Assembly (NCBI GenBank): GCA_025617745.1
Contig: CM046853.1
Location: 5,266,873-5,330,872, forward strand
DNA length: 64,000 nt
Direction: 5' to 3'
From: Heliocidaris erythrogramma
Taxonomy: Eukaryota; Echinodermata; Echinoidea; Camarodonta; Echinometridae
This document shows positions 1-12,900 of this stretch, one piece after another. How positions within the stretch are numbered: the stretch's first letter is position 1; each line of letters begins with the position of its first letter. Below the pieces are notes generated by a model that was not told the origin of the DNA, searched no databases, and saw only the letters and a list, made by a program, of their open reading frames with translations. A program made the position numbers and the translations under genes.

Positions 1-965
1 ACGCCCAAAAATCTCTTTTCGCGCCTGGCCTCACAGCCTCAATATATATTACACATACCGCGCGGCGAGCGCATAGTTCCTCACCTACCTGGCAATGATA
101 TGCGGAAAATCTCACATATTGCTGACCTTTGACCTTGGTGTATCTGGTACTGTGAGCCAGGCAAACTACCTTCAGAGTTTGCTGAAAGGATTACCTTCCA
201 GGCTCTAGGTCTACTAAAAAAAAAATTAAAAATGAGAAAAAGTGGATTTTAAAAGGTGGTTTGGGTGAAAAATAGATCTAGATTTTTTTTTGACATCATT
301 CTTTGTACACCATATATTGATACATGTCAGTAAAAACCAAATAAAACAGATTTTAAGATTAGTTGGATTAGGGTCTGCTAAAGTATTTGTAGGTAGAACA
401 GTCTAATCAACAACCTTGAAGACAGCAAGGCATTACAACAAGACCACAACAAGACCTCAACAAGCTGAAAGCTTGGCTTTCGTGTGTGTTCATGATAAAG
501 ACAGGGCTCTGCAGAGTTTGCACTTACTTTTTTCCCCACCAGTTTGGAATGAAAATTTTAGGTCTGTATATATGCATGGGGCCCATGTTCACCGGGCCTC
601 TCTCGGTGGCAAGCTCTGATTAAAAGTGAGCAGAGATCCATATATTGCATGTTTCTTTGTGGATATCATATTTGTTGACTTTTTAAAAATGTTTTCATGT
701 GTTTCCATCTGTGGTTGCATCAAGTGATTTCAAAGATTTTTGACGTTTTGTATTACCAGTTTTATTGATGGTATTACAACAGTTAAATTAAATATAGTTC
801 AAAATGGTTTCAAATTGCACATTATTGTCCAAAAAATTTTATCAATATTTGTTGATTTTTGATAAAATATTTTGATTACGGTACCGTTATTTGGTAAACC
901 TACACACTCAGTTATTTACCAATATTGCGTTTAACAACAATGATTTTTGACTGATTTGTATACAG
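1..965. other. Upstream or first-intron sequence of LZTFL1
   Basis: There is no supportable coding exon here. The first 120 bases have a higher CpG content (GCGCC, CCGCGCGGCGAGCGC) than the AT-rich remainder, as expected near a promoter or first exon, but no TATA box or clear donor could be assigned. The sequence ends in an acceptor (TTTGTATACAG) directly before the first recognised LZTFL1 exon. A 67-codon open frame at 416-619 has no homology I recognise and is not called. Confidence 0.4.
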
Positions 966-3900
966 GCTGGGGAACTTGGATTAAATGATCACCATCACAC
1001 TACTGTTGTGAACTACATGCGCTTTGCTAGCTACAAACGGACTCAGAACCTACGGAGTGTGGAGGTTTGCTTTCAAGATTTGAAAGATAGCAGGTGAGGA
1101 TTCCTGAAAGTTGACATGGAATGCAAGGAGTTTAAAATTAAAGTATATTGACCACCTGAAAAAATAAATTGTATACTGCTAGAAAGTATAGAATCAACAT
1201 CAAAAACTTTTATCTGGAATTCTATAGGTCAGCAGTTTAGGAGTATGAAGGAAATAAATAATATTAAGGTGCTCGCACGGAACCGAACTCTGAATTGGGT
1301 TCCGCGCGAGCCCTTATCTTGGCAAGCGCTTACGGATGCATCTAGTAGTCTACTAACCGGTCACTTTTATTCTTATAGACTTGCAATATCTCTTTATAGA
1401 AGTGATATTTGAAGCCCATATTTTGAATATAGTATAATGACATGGAACCTCTAACAGATTGGAACACTTTAATCTTCTTATGTTTTCCCTCTCTCCAGGG
1501 CTGCCAACATTGGTAATAGTTGAGAGGGAGATTATACGAGAACCCCCCCCCCCCCCCCCTCAAACAGTGTGGAGCTTTTTCATTTTTCAAGGTGAAATTG
1601 TGTGATCTGGTGCATAATTTATAGGTATTTTAAGGCATTATGAAGAGAGAAAATTATACAGATTTACATGCAAGAAAATGATAAACATGGAATACCTAAT
1701 TGTTGAAATACCAACCATGTCTTTATTTGGTTCTCTGTTTGACCCACGTTATGGATGTAGGTATTCTTGTGTGCAGATGATGGGGAGGTGCAACAAGCAA
1801 GCATCCAAACCGAGAATTTCTTGTATCTGTCTTGATAAGTCGGAGACACATTCAACAACATCAGCATCACTTTAAATTCTTAATGTCCTTTGCTGTCCTT
1901 GATCAATTGTCGGCCGGTCCGGGTATGCGAGCGCTGCATGTTATGGGCGCGCGATGCCTGGGCTAGGCCAAAGGGCTAGGCTTATACGTTACGTGGACAT
2001 GGTTAGGTTGCAGTTGTCCTGCCATCAACACACATATTATGTCAGGCTAGTGATAGACGCGAATCAGATCTTACACAGGCACACGCGCGCGAAGTAAGAT
2101 CAAGGCTTTCGACAAAAGGCGGGAAAACTTTCACAACTTTTTCTTGATTTGGTCGCATTAATTAATTCAAATCTATCAGTTTTTATAGGTATTTAGTTAT
2201 TTAAGATTTGTGCTTGAGAAATTTCATTATTAGCGTGAGAGCGTGAGAATTGGGTGAATTCGTGAGTCTCACGATCAATGCGTGAATGTTGGCAGCCCTG
2301 TCTCTCTCTCTCTCTCTCTCCCTATATTTCATTTTTTCTCTCTCACTGTCTCTTTCCTCGCAGTGTATATTTTACATTATACATAATTGCATAGTCAGTT
2401 TGGAGTTATTGATTAATGATTTTCTACATGGGTCAATCCACATCAAATCAACGGATGGGTGTCACCCGACCCCCTTCGATTTTCTTTAAACTTGCACCAA
2501 ATGTTCCCCCAAGTGTCTGAAGGAAAACTCCATAATATTTTGCCCCAAGGTCAAACGGTTGCTAAGATATGGCCTCGCCTAGCAACCAGTGCACGGACAA
2601 ACCAATAGGGCTAATTAAATTTATGCATTTTTGCTTGACAACTGTAACCAAAATTCTTCTCACAGAGAGATCATTGTCTGGATATTGAGAGAACTTTGTG
2701 CCCTTTACAAAAAAAAAATAATCATGGCACAAATACGATTATCCGTTTTCGCGTACAAGGTCACCGAAAATGGCGTGAACTGTAAAATCTGTGATTTCAA
2801 GTGTATGTTTGGAGGTTCATAGCTTCAAAGTCAAATAAGCTTAGGACCCAATATTTTGTATATTTGAACACTTTTAGTAATTGAACAAACCTAAAAAAAA
2901 TCAGAACGTTTGTCCAAGCGGTTTTGCTAAAGAGCGCCCTCAAATTTGGGATATTTTCAAAATAAGCCAAGTTCAAGGTCATGGATCACCCTTAGTCCAA
3001 TCTCGGAACACCACCAATTCTTGTGTATGGATAGGCATTTACCTATATTTTAACGAGTTACCAAAGAAATTTTGCATCCGAAACGTTCAGTGGCAAATGT
3101 ACACTGTCGAAAATGGTCATAAACGCATCAAAATCAAAGAAACTTTACATATGGGTTTAAGATCATATTTCAAATGTTAATTTCTTCAAGATAAAAAGGC
3201 CAAGAATATTGATATTAACAGTTATGGTAGTATGTCATTGGTACTAAAAGAATATATATTACTGTAAGTTTGTTTTATAGGGAATTACCTTGAAATCGCT
3301 TCTCAATGTCAACAAAAAACAATTATACACTTAAAATATGCTAATTTCATAGCACATTTCATAATTGATTTTCTCACAGACCCTAAAATTTGGGCATGTT
3401 GATATATTACTAAAATGGTAGTTTCTAATGACTACTTGAAGAATATGTCACATTTGTACACTCTAATCTGACTGTGATCTTGAAATGGTGCCCCAAAAGG
3501 GTCCAAAATCATTAAAATATGGTAGTTCGCGCTTACGTGTGACTTTTATAGCATAATTCAAAATTGATTATCTCACAAACCCAAAGTCTGATCATGAAGA
3601 TATTTACAATATTGATAGATTTCTTTATAGCATATTTCATAATTGATTTTCTCACAGACCCTAAAATTTGGACATGTTGATATATTACTAAAATGGTAGT
3701 TTCTAATGACTACTTGAAGAATATGTCACATTTGTACACTCTGATTTGACTTTGACCTTGAAATTGTGCCCCCCAAAAGGGACCAAAATCATTAAAATAT
3801 GCTAATGCGTGCTCACATGTGACTTTTATAGCATACTTCAAACTTGATTTTCTCACAAACCCAATCCTAATCATGATCATATTTACATATTTTTCACCAT

Positions 3901-6900
3901 CTCATCTAGATACAATATATTGGGTCCTAAGCTTATTTTGAAGCTATGAACAGTAATATATATTCTTTTAGTACCTATAACATACTACCATAACTGTTAA
4001 TATCAATATGCCTAGCCTTTTATCTTGATAAATTAACATTTTAAATATGATCAAGCCCATATGTAAAGTTTCTTTGATTTTGATGCGTTTATGACCATTT
4101 TCGACAGCGTACATTTGCCATTGAACGTTTCGGATGCAAAATTTCTTTGGTAACTCGTTAAAATATAGGTAAATGCCTATCCATACACAAGAATTGGTGG
4201 TGTTCCGAGATTGGACTAAGGGTGATCCATGACCTTGAACTTGGCTTATTTTGAAAATATCCCAAATTTGAGGGCGCTCTTTAGCAAAACCGCTTGGACA
4301 AACGTTCTGATTTTTTTTTAGGTTTGTTCAATTACTAAAAGTGTTCAAATATACAAAATATTGGGTCCTAAGCTTATTTGATTTTGAAGCTATGAACCTC
4401 CAAACATACACTTGAAATCACAGATTTTACAGTTCACGCCATTTTCGGTGACCTTATACGCGAAAACGGAGAATCGTATTTGTGTCATGATTATTTTTTT
4501 TGTAAAGGGCATAAAGTTCTCACAATATCCAGACAATGAGCTCCCTGTGTGAAGAATTTTGGCTCCAGTTGTCAATAAAAAATGCATAAATTTAATTAGC
4601 CTTATTGCTTTGTCTGTGCACTGGTTGCTAGGCAAGGCCATATCTTAGCAACCTTTGACCTTAGGGCAAAATATTTCAGGGTTTTTGTCAGACACTTGGG
4701 GGAACATTTGGAGCGAGTTTAAAGAAAATGAAAGGGGGTCGGGTGACAACTTGTCTGAAAATCTGTTGATTTGATGTGGATTGACCCACATAAATTATGT
4801 CCAATCTACATAAACATCATTGCTTGTACCTACAAGATTTATTTCCTGATAATTATGCATATATTTATTATAGATGACAAGTTGAAAATTTTAACTCAAA
4901 ATGGCTTTCATCACATTATTTTTTTCTTCTGATTTTGTATACTGAATTCATCCTTGGAAACTGCAAACATGAATTATGTGTACAAGTCTTCCATGCTTTC
5001 TATCCCATTTCCAAGCATATAACTCAAAATTTTATTTTCATTTAACCCATTTTCGGTTTGTTACTATGTGGTTTGCAATTCCACTCCAATGTAGGCTAAC
5101 TGATGATACCTTCACAGTGGATGAGGTAACGGACATGTTGGATGGGTTAGAGGCAGTTGTACGTGGTGAAGTGGAATCCGAGCTTATTAACACCTCTCAC
5201 ACTAATGTGTTGCTTCTGAGACAACTCTTTCAGCAGGCAGAGAAATGGCATCTCAAGCTTCAAGCAGACATCTCAGAGCTAGAGAACAGGTAAAATCTTG
5301 TTCCTATTCTGTCAAATTTTCTGATTTGATTTGTCATAAGCCTTTCTTGGCACTTCACAGCTAATATACTCTCCTAATAAAAATCAAAAAAATATCTTCG
5401 CAATTCAAGGGACAGGTTCAACCTTGAAACACATACAAATAGTATTAACTAAAATGTGGATTATCATATAAGACTGAATAATAATATCTGGATCATGAAA
5501 AGTAAGAATTATTAATATTTGGAGCAGCAAATTGTAAACGAACGAAAGACAAGTTACCGTAAATCGCATCAACTGAGAACCATGACAAACATGCAGTTAT
5601 GGAACATCATATTTTAGTGGTCAACACATGTTCAGGATGACTAGCTCATTATATCTTGGCTAGTGTACATTGTTTATGAAATTCATTGGCTGGTATCATT
5701 AATTTCTCTATTTGCAAGTATGAGCAAACCAGACAAAACCAACAATTTTTTGTTGCACATAGAATGTGAAAGAAATTTTGCCTTCAAATTTTTGTTGCAC
5801 TTAGAACATTACAGAAATTTTCCCTTCTTCTGGTAACCAGATGTTTGTCACAATGGCATTCAAATTTCATGTTGTCTTCTATGGGGCGCCAAGTGTAGCA
5901 TGACTGATGATGTTACAAAATCAATGATTTTGTAACGAAATCAAGTTCACAAAGTGATTTCGTTACAAAAATCAATCTTCATCAACTACTGCAAGTGATT
6001 TGTTACAGAATCAACTACTGAAAGTGATTTTGTTCCGAAATCAACTACTGCAAATGATTTTGTTACAGAATCAACTACTGCAGGTGATTTCGTTACGAAA
6101 TGAACTACTACAGGTGATTTCGTTACAAAATCAACCACTGCACGTGATTTCGTTAACGAAATCAACTACTGCAGGTGATTTTGTTACGAAATGAACTACT
6201 GCACGTGATTTTGTATCCGAAATAAAGAAACGATACTTCCGGCGATACTTTACCTTGACATACCACCGATATGGAGGCCTAGGTTTGGCCACCGACCGCG
6301 CCTGCCGGGGCGGCATGCATACATGTACGTACATTAGATGTGTTCGGATGAATAGTTTGAGAAGGTATAGTCGGTAGAAGGTAAGAAACTTGGAGAAACT
6401 TTGATGTTTGGACTAGTTTTGACTGCATTTTTTAATATAATGACTAACTTTACGATGAATTTTGAGAATATTATATATAGAATGCTTCGGTATTCAAATT
6501 TACTTGTTTTTTTAACTATTTTAAAGAATATTTGACTGGAATACGTTGTCCCGTGCCTATGAACTATACATAAGCAAATTCAGCAAAAGCAGAATTTTTG
6601 CCTGCTCGCTTCGCTCACTCGCCCACCAACCAACACTCGGTCAAGCCTGTTGGGCACCAATCACCCCCCCCCCCAACCGCGATCACAAATCGACACCCAT
6701 GTTAGTAGGCTATTTTACATTTTGGAGCATTTTTTTCCTTCTTTTTTTTACACCCTATCCGATAGGTTGTGGTCACGACACATCAAAGTTTAAAAACTGA
6801 AAACATTGTTAATCAATGGCAATACCACCATGCACAATGGCATTAACAATGCATTTACATCTCTAATTAACAGAGATGAATTATATTATAATTAAGCCTG

Positions 6901-9900
6901 AGTCATATCGAATATTTCATAAACCGGGATTCGACGGCTTTGATTCGATCGAATACCGTTGCATCGATAAATGATGGGCGGTGAAAACAGAGTTGAAAAC
7001 AGAGTTGCACACAGTTGCACGCAGTGCATGCACCATGCACCGGTGACCGGTCCGCTGGCATCGCGGGCATATGTATGGGCTCTCGCTGCTCGAAATTAAC
7101 GATAGCCCGCTAGCCAATGGCTAGTAAAAATCACAGCGGACGAGCCAAAATCTTAAGTTTCTAGTCCGTATGGCTAGCAAAAATATCACTAGTGTCCCAC
7201 GAAGCGATGCTCATTGTCGACACACCCGACAATGATTCAAATTCAAAGAATTAATAATCTTACTTTGTCTTTGGAGAGCTGAATGGAACACGTTTGTTCG
7301 ATGCCAAAAAAAAAACAATACGAAATAAACTCGACTTCATTCAGCTTCAGAGATCATTCAGAAGTAATTGCCAATTTGATGAGAGTGTGATATTAGTTAT
7401 TGCGAATTAAGTAGGAACACTCGTACTCATGCCCGTATTTATCATGTTCAATTATACAATTGTCAAATTGACAATGCAGAGAGAGTGCAAGAAAATTATC
7501 GTAAACTTCAGTTCGTAACGACAAAACGATTTTTCCATAGAGAAAGCACAGGTAAAGCGCGACGTCCTCCGCGAGCGAATTAGCGAAAGTTAGCCAACAG
7601 TTTGAACTTTGAAGTCGCCTTCACGTTCTCTGCTAGTATATATGCTGTACGTTACAGAGTTTCTTTTTTTATTTGATTTTTTCATGGTGGCTACGGTAGT
7701 CAAAAATCTGGCGGACTACAAATCGATGCACCGAATTTGCCAAAACGTATTCGGGATTCGATGTCTTCGATCGAACACCGGCTAACCAATCGATTCGACT
7801 CAGGCTTAATTATAATTAGATCTTAATAGAGTCTACGTGTCCTGATCTACTTAGACACTTTTAGGCCTAAGTAGCAGTTAACGTATATAGGCTCTCAGTC
7901 TAACGTTCAAATATAGTAACATATAGCTAGACCTAGAACTAACGTAAGCCTAACAATTAGTCTAGATCTACATAAGATTGTTTTATAAATGCCAGGCCCA
8001 TGCCAATTATAGAGTAGAAGGGTCTATAGTTTTCATTGATATTGGCAGTAAGAACTAGAAAAAATTACCGTGCGATAGCTCGTTCGCCCAAGGTCAACGC
8101 CCACAGTCACGCAACGCTAGCTCTGCTCGGCCTCAATCGCGGCCATCGCTTGGGCGACTGGCTGTCGCACAAAGTTAAAGGGGAATTATCCTCAAAATAT
8201 AAATGTTAATACTGTTAATATGATGCAACAAAATAACCTTTTTTTGAATTGATGGATTATATATAATCTTAAAGCATTTAATAACATATAAAATTATCTA
8301 ACCATTTTGACAAGCACATTACCGAAATTTGCTGTTGTTTTTCTATGCTATGAAATGGCAGGCTCATTATCTTAAAGGGGAATTAACCTCAAAATATAAA
8401 TGTGCCTATATTCAAAGATGTAATCTATTCCTTCTTGTTCTACGTAATTTTGCATTAAAATATACGAGATGGGTATAAATCAAGATTTTCTCAGCAAGAT
8501 TTATCGTCTGCTAGTGATACCCAGGGGCTGCCATTTTCTTGATGCGTACATAAAGATATTTTTAATCCGAATGCAAAATTGTCTATCTTCCTGATACAAA
8601 ATTCCATTTGAGATTTTAAATATTTAACAGATATATACATATATTCTAAAAACGAAAATTTGTTTTATATTTCTTTGAAAATTACGATTTTACTAAATAT
8701 AAATCTATTTATGTCGGAGCGAATTAATTCAAATTTATGGATGATGACTTTCCCGAGCGTCAATAGTGACAAACTATGCATTCACCTGCTTTGAGATAAT
8801 GGACTTCAAAAGTCAGAATGCGCGTTGTATAAATTATGTTCTGCTCTGCCAGGCAAGACCAAGAAATCGATTACTAGTTAGCAAAACCAGAGAATTTAAA
8901 ACGAAATCTATAAATTTCAAATTTTTAAATATATGTATACACCTGTTATGTATATTCCATCATATATGGGGATTTTTTTATAATTAAGAGAGGCAATTTA
9001 GCTCGTGGATTAAAAATATCTTCCTGACCGGAACGGTTTCCAATGGTTCATGTACAACTCCATGTCATCAAGAAAATGGCAGCCCCCATGAAGTGTTAGC
9101 AGATGATACCGTGAGCTAGAATGTCTTGATTTAAACCCTTTTCGGATATTTTATTTCTAAAGTGATACAGGTCTATGATTAAGAATATATTACACATTGA
9201 ACATAAGTACATTTATATTCTAGTGTTAATTCTCCTTTAAACTGCCGATGAAGCATCAAATCATTGATTTTTGGTCAGTTGAAAATCTAGATCATCTAGA
9301 TCAAATATTATAAATAATTATGTAGATCTAGGTGTAAGTTCATGAAACATACACAATAATGTCAAGAACGGGTATGCACCTTGGAAAGCTTGCACAGCTC
9401 TATGTATAGTTCATAGGCACGGGACAACATATTTCAGTCAAATATTCTTTAAATTTGAATACCGAAGCATTCTGTATATAATATTCTCAAAATTCATCTT
9501 AAAGTTAGTCATTATATTAAAATATGCAGTCAAAACTAGTCCAAACATTAAAGTTTCTCCAAGTTTCTTACCTTCTACCGACTATACCTCCTCAAACTAT
9601 TCATCCAAACACATCCAGTGTACGTAAGTGTATGCATGACGCGCCGGCGCGGCCAGTGGCCAAACCTAGGCCTCCATATCGGTGGTATGTCAAGGTAAAG
9701 TATCGCTGGAAGTATCGTTTCTTTATTTCGGATACGAAATCATGTGCAGTAGTTGATTTCGTGACGAAATCACCTGCAGTAGTTCATTTTGTTACAAAAT
9801 CTCCTGCAGTAGTTCATTTCGTAACGAAATCACCTACAGTAGTTCATTTCGTAACAAAATCACTTGCAGTAGTTGATTTCGTAACAAAATCACTTTCAGT

Positions 9901-12900
9901 ATTTGATTCTGTAACAAAATCACTTGCAGTATTTGATGAAGATTGATTTCGTAACAAAATCACTTTGTGATGTCATGCTACACTTGGCGCCCCATAGTCT
10001 TTAGTGTAAACTTGGCTAAAATGGATATTGACACTATTTTTTTAAAGAATACTACTGCTGAGTCATCAAAAACAACAGATGTATCAGTACCATCTGCATA
10101 CAGCCCTCTCCCAACAGAAAATTGGGGGGGGGGGGGGGTAGAATCGTGATTACACAGTTAAGAAAGTCGGACAAAGTGTAAAATCCTGTCATGGTATTCA
10201 TTGATATTTATTTAATTTTTATCTTTCTCAAATCACAGGGAGCTAATAGAGATGATTGCTAAGTTTGAAGAGAGCCAGTTTTCAGGATCTGCAGTAAGTC
10301 ACTCATAAAATTAACTGCTAAATAGACTTAGGCAATGACTTAGGGTTAGGTCATATGTCTCAAATTGATATTACGTATTTCATAAAACATTTAGAATATG
10401 TTTTACGTAATTATCTCTTTAGATGTAATAAATAGTTAAACCGGCATTTATGGCAATCACCTGTATAGAAAGACCACATGTTTTTGTTTCTCATGAGCAT
10501 TGTTTCTCATTGAAAGGAACCTCTATGTAACCTACCTTTAAAGGCCCATTTTTTCCTCCCTTAAGTTGTCTTTAAAGTATACACATGACACATGTTACAT
10601 TGTGTGTGTGTGCATTTCTCTCTGCCGCTGTTTACCTTTTTTCAGTGTAGTTTTTGATATGTTTTTCTTTTAACTCAGTATCTTATACCAGCTCGCATTT
10701 TTCTCATTGTCTATCTTATTTGTCACTTTTAGTCCAGTTCGAAGCCGACCTTTGAACTAAAGAGACTGGATCCTATGGAAGCAGGCGGTGTGCAGCTCCT
10801 TCAAAATGAAATCGATAGGCTGAATGAAGAAAATAATAAGCTTAAAGACAGACTTAAGCAAGTAGAATCACAGGTAAGACAAAATATTATTATGTTAATA
10901 GGGACATGGCAATGGACTTAACGAGTGTTCCTCCGTCATTAGTCATTCCATTTGAGATATTAGAAGCATTAGATGATACCTATTTCTACAACAGAGAGTA
11001 TGATGCCTTTACCTAATACCGACCTCTTAACGATGTTTCCAACGACTACGGGAAAGATTCTTCATGAAACGTAATGAAAATTCATCAGACTACTACCCAA
11101 ATACTGGGGAACAAGATCCAGGTACTGACGAGCGATAATACTTGCGCGTTGTTGTAGAAATGACGTCACAATAGAGTCATCTAATTTTACGCATAGAGGG
11201 AGAAGTGCGTCTTATTACCGACCCCTGCACATAAGTCAATGGCAATTTATTAGGATGGCGCTATTTCTGAACCAAATCTGATGTATGAAGTGGGAATCTA
11301 TTTTAATTTTTAATTCAAATATCTATTTTTATTTAATTGATTGCAATTTTTTTTAAATGAGGAGTGAAAATAAGAGAAGAAAAAGAAGATGAAAACGATA
11401 ACGAAACAGAAGAAGTAGAAGGAGAGAACAAGATGAAAAAGATATTTTAATCAAAATCATTACTAATTATTATCCTTAAATTATTTCATTCATATTATTA
11501 TTATATTTTGGCTAGTCTATTTTTATGCTGTTGATTTGTTTTTTACTTTATGTTCATTTCATTTCATTAGAATTATTACATTTTCTTTTTCAATGCAACA
11601 GAAAAAAAGTAATCTCACTTTTGTTCGACTTCATCTCTTTTCTCTTTCTCTTTTTCTTTACTTTTCTCTCCCCCTCCTTTTCTTTACTTTTATCTTTTTC
11701 CCCTCTTTTTCTTTTCTTTTCTCTTTTCCCCCTCTTTCTTCATTTCCTTTTCTCTTTATCTCTTTTTTGCATAAATTCTTTCTTCAATTTATTAGGGCCA
11801 ACACTTAGGGCCCACACTCCTCTTCAAAACGACTACCCCCCCCCCCCTCACTCTCTCTCTCAAATATACTCTATTCTTTGAAGCCTCAATATCACACTAA
11901 GCATCATCCTCTCAGCAATACGGAGATAACATCAAACAAATATAAAGGTTAAAAGAGACAATGTAATTTCGTTATTAGATCAATGCTATTTGATTTTTAC
12001 TTTTCTTTTCAAACAGTAACCTTTTTTCTTTTTGTTTGTACTTTTTCGAACATTCTTCACATTTTCAATGATGGCAGGGGCAAACATAACGGTCGTCCTT
12101 GTCAATGTGAACTTGTGTGGTGCAAAACTTTACATGCACCCAGTGATGACAGACCCTGTTGTCACATTTCACCCAGTTGACTATCTCCAGTATGCTCTTC
12201 TTCTTGCTTGGTGGAACTGCTTGATGACACACAGACAGCATGGTTCATCTTCCTCCTCTGATGATGAAGCTTCGTTGTCAACCTCATGGATTGGAGGAAA
12301 GAGGACTCGCTTTGGTGGGTTGGAATGAGAGGTAGGTCTAACCCCAGAAGGACCCGGAGTGTCAATGATGTTTGCCTCCTTCGTATTCCTCGTTGGGTGC
12401 TTTTTTCCTCGCTTTGCCTGTTTTTACTCTTCGACCCTTACAATTTTGAGGAAGATGTTGTTCTCAGTGACGCAAACACCAGATGCTCTGTACGATGGCG
12501 TGGCCATCTGACATCTTTGTCTCGGTTGGTGTGGCGTCGAAATCCGCTCCCTCTGGAACTCGTCTGTGGACATCTTAGAAGGATTGCTGTGAACTTCAGG
12601 AAGGGGTGCCTATCTAGTTGCCTGCTCTGCTTCTTTCTCTGGAGACAGCAACCTAGTAACACTGCAAATCCTCTCAAGGTCAATGGCCTGGGGGTTGAGA
12701 GGACATATGCCTGACTTCCTGAAGGTGGATTGCAGATTCACGTGGTTCACACCGCGGAGGTAGGCTGCGGATGAAAGTTTCCCCACATCATATCTGGTGA
12801 TGATTCACCAGGGTGCTCCAACATCCACCTCGCACATTCTCGGTTGTACGCCTTCTTCAGAGAAGAAAAACAAGCCACATCCAAAGGTTGAAGGATGTGA

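Larger units (their letters stand above)
5879..9997. mobile_element. 4.1 kb foldback element with 30 bp tandem-repeat arms and nested insertions
   Basis: Termini CTATGGGGCGCCAAGTGTAG and its complement are flanked by TCTT on both sides (5875-5878 and 9998-10001). Each arm has an outer domain of 30 bp tandem repeats (roughly GATTTCGTTACGAAATCAAC plus ACTGCAGGT; 5925-6215 and 9735-9965) and a unique inner domain reaching about 6575 and 9405. The middle holds two further inverted-repeat elements and a hairpin, listed separately. The architecture (tandem outer domain, unique inner domain, no transposase) resembles the TU foldback elements described from sea urchins. Because 30 is divisible by three, the array stays open in frame (repeating TKSPAVVHFV), but it is not coding. 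Confidence 0.85.

Noticed and set aside
2631..4641. Paired short frames ending YKVTENGVNCKICDFKCMFG on both strands
   Set aside because: They come from the two inverted arms of the foldback element and carry no domain.
9524..9946. 140-codon open frame with repeating TKSPAVVHFV
   Set aside because: It is the translation of a 30 bp tandem array in a foldback arm; a period divisible by three keeps the frame open. The opposite arm gives an equivalent frame.
11525..11881. 118-codon frame rich in Phe, Leu and Ser
   Set aside because: Translation of a pyrimidine tract in a transposon; overlapping frames are equally open, so it is composition, not coding.
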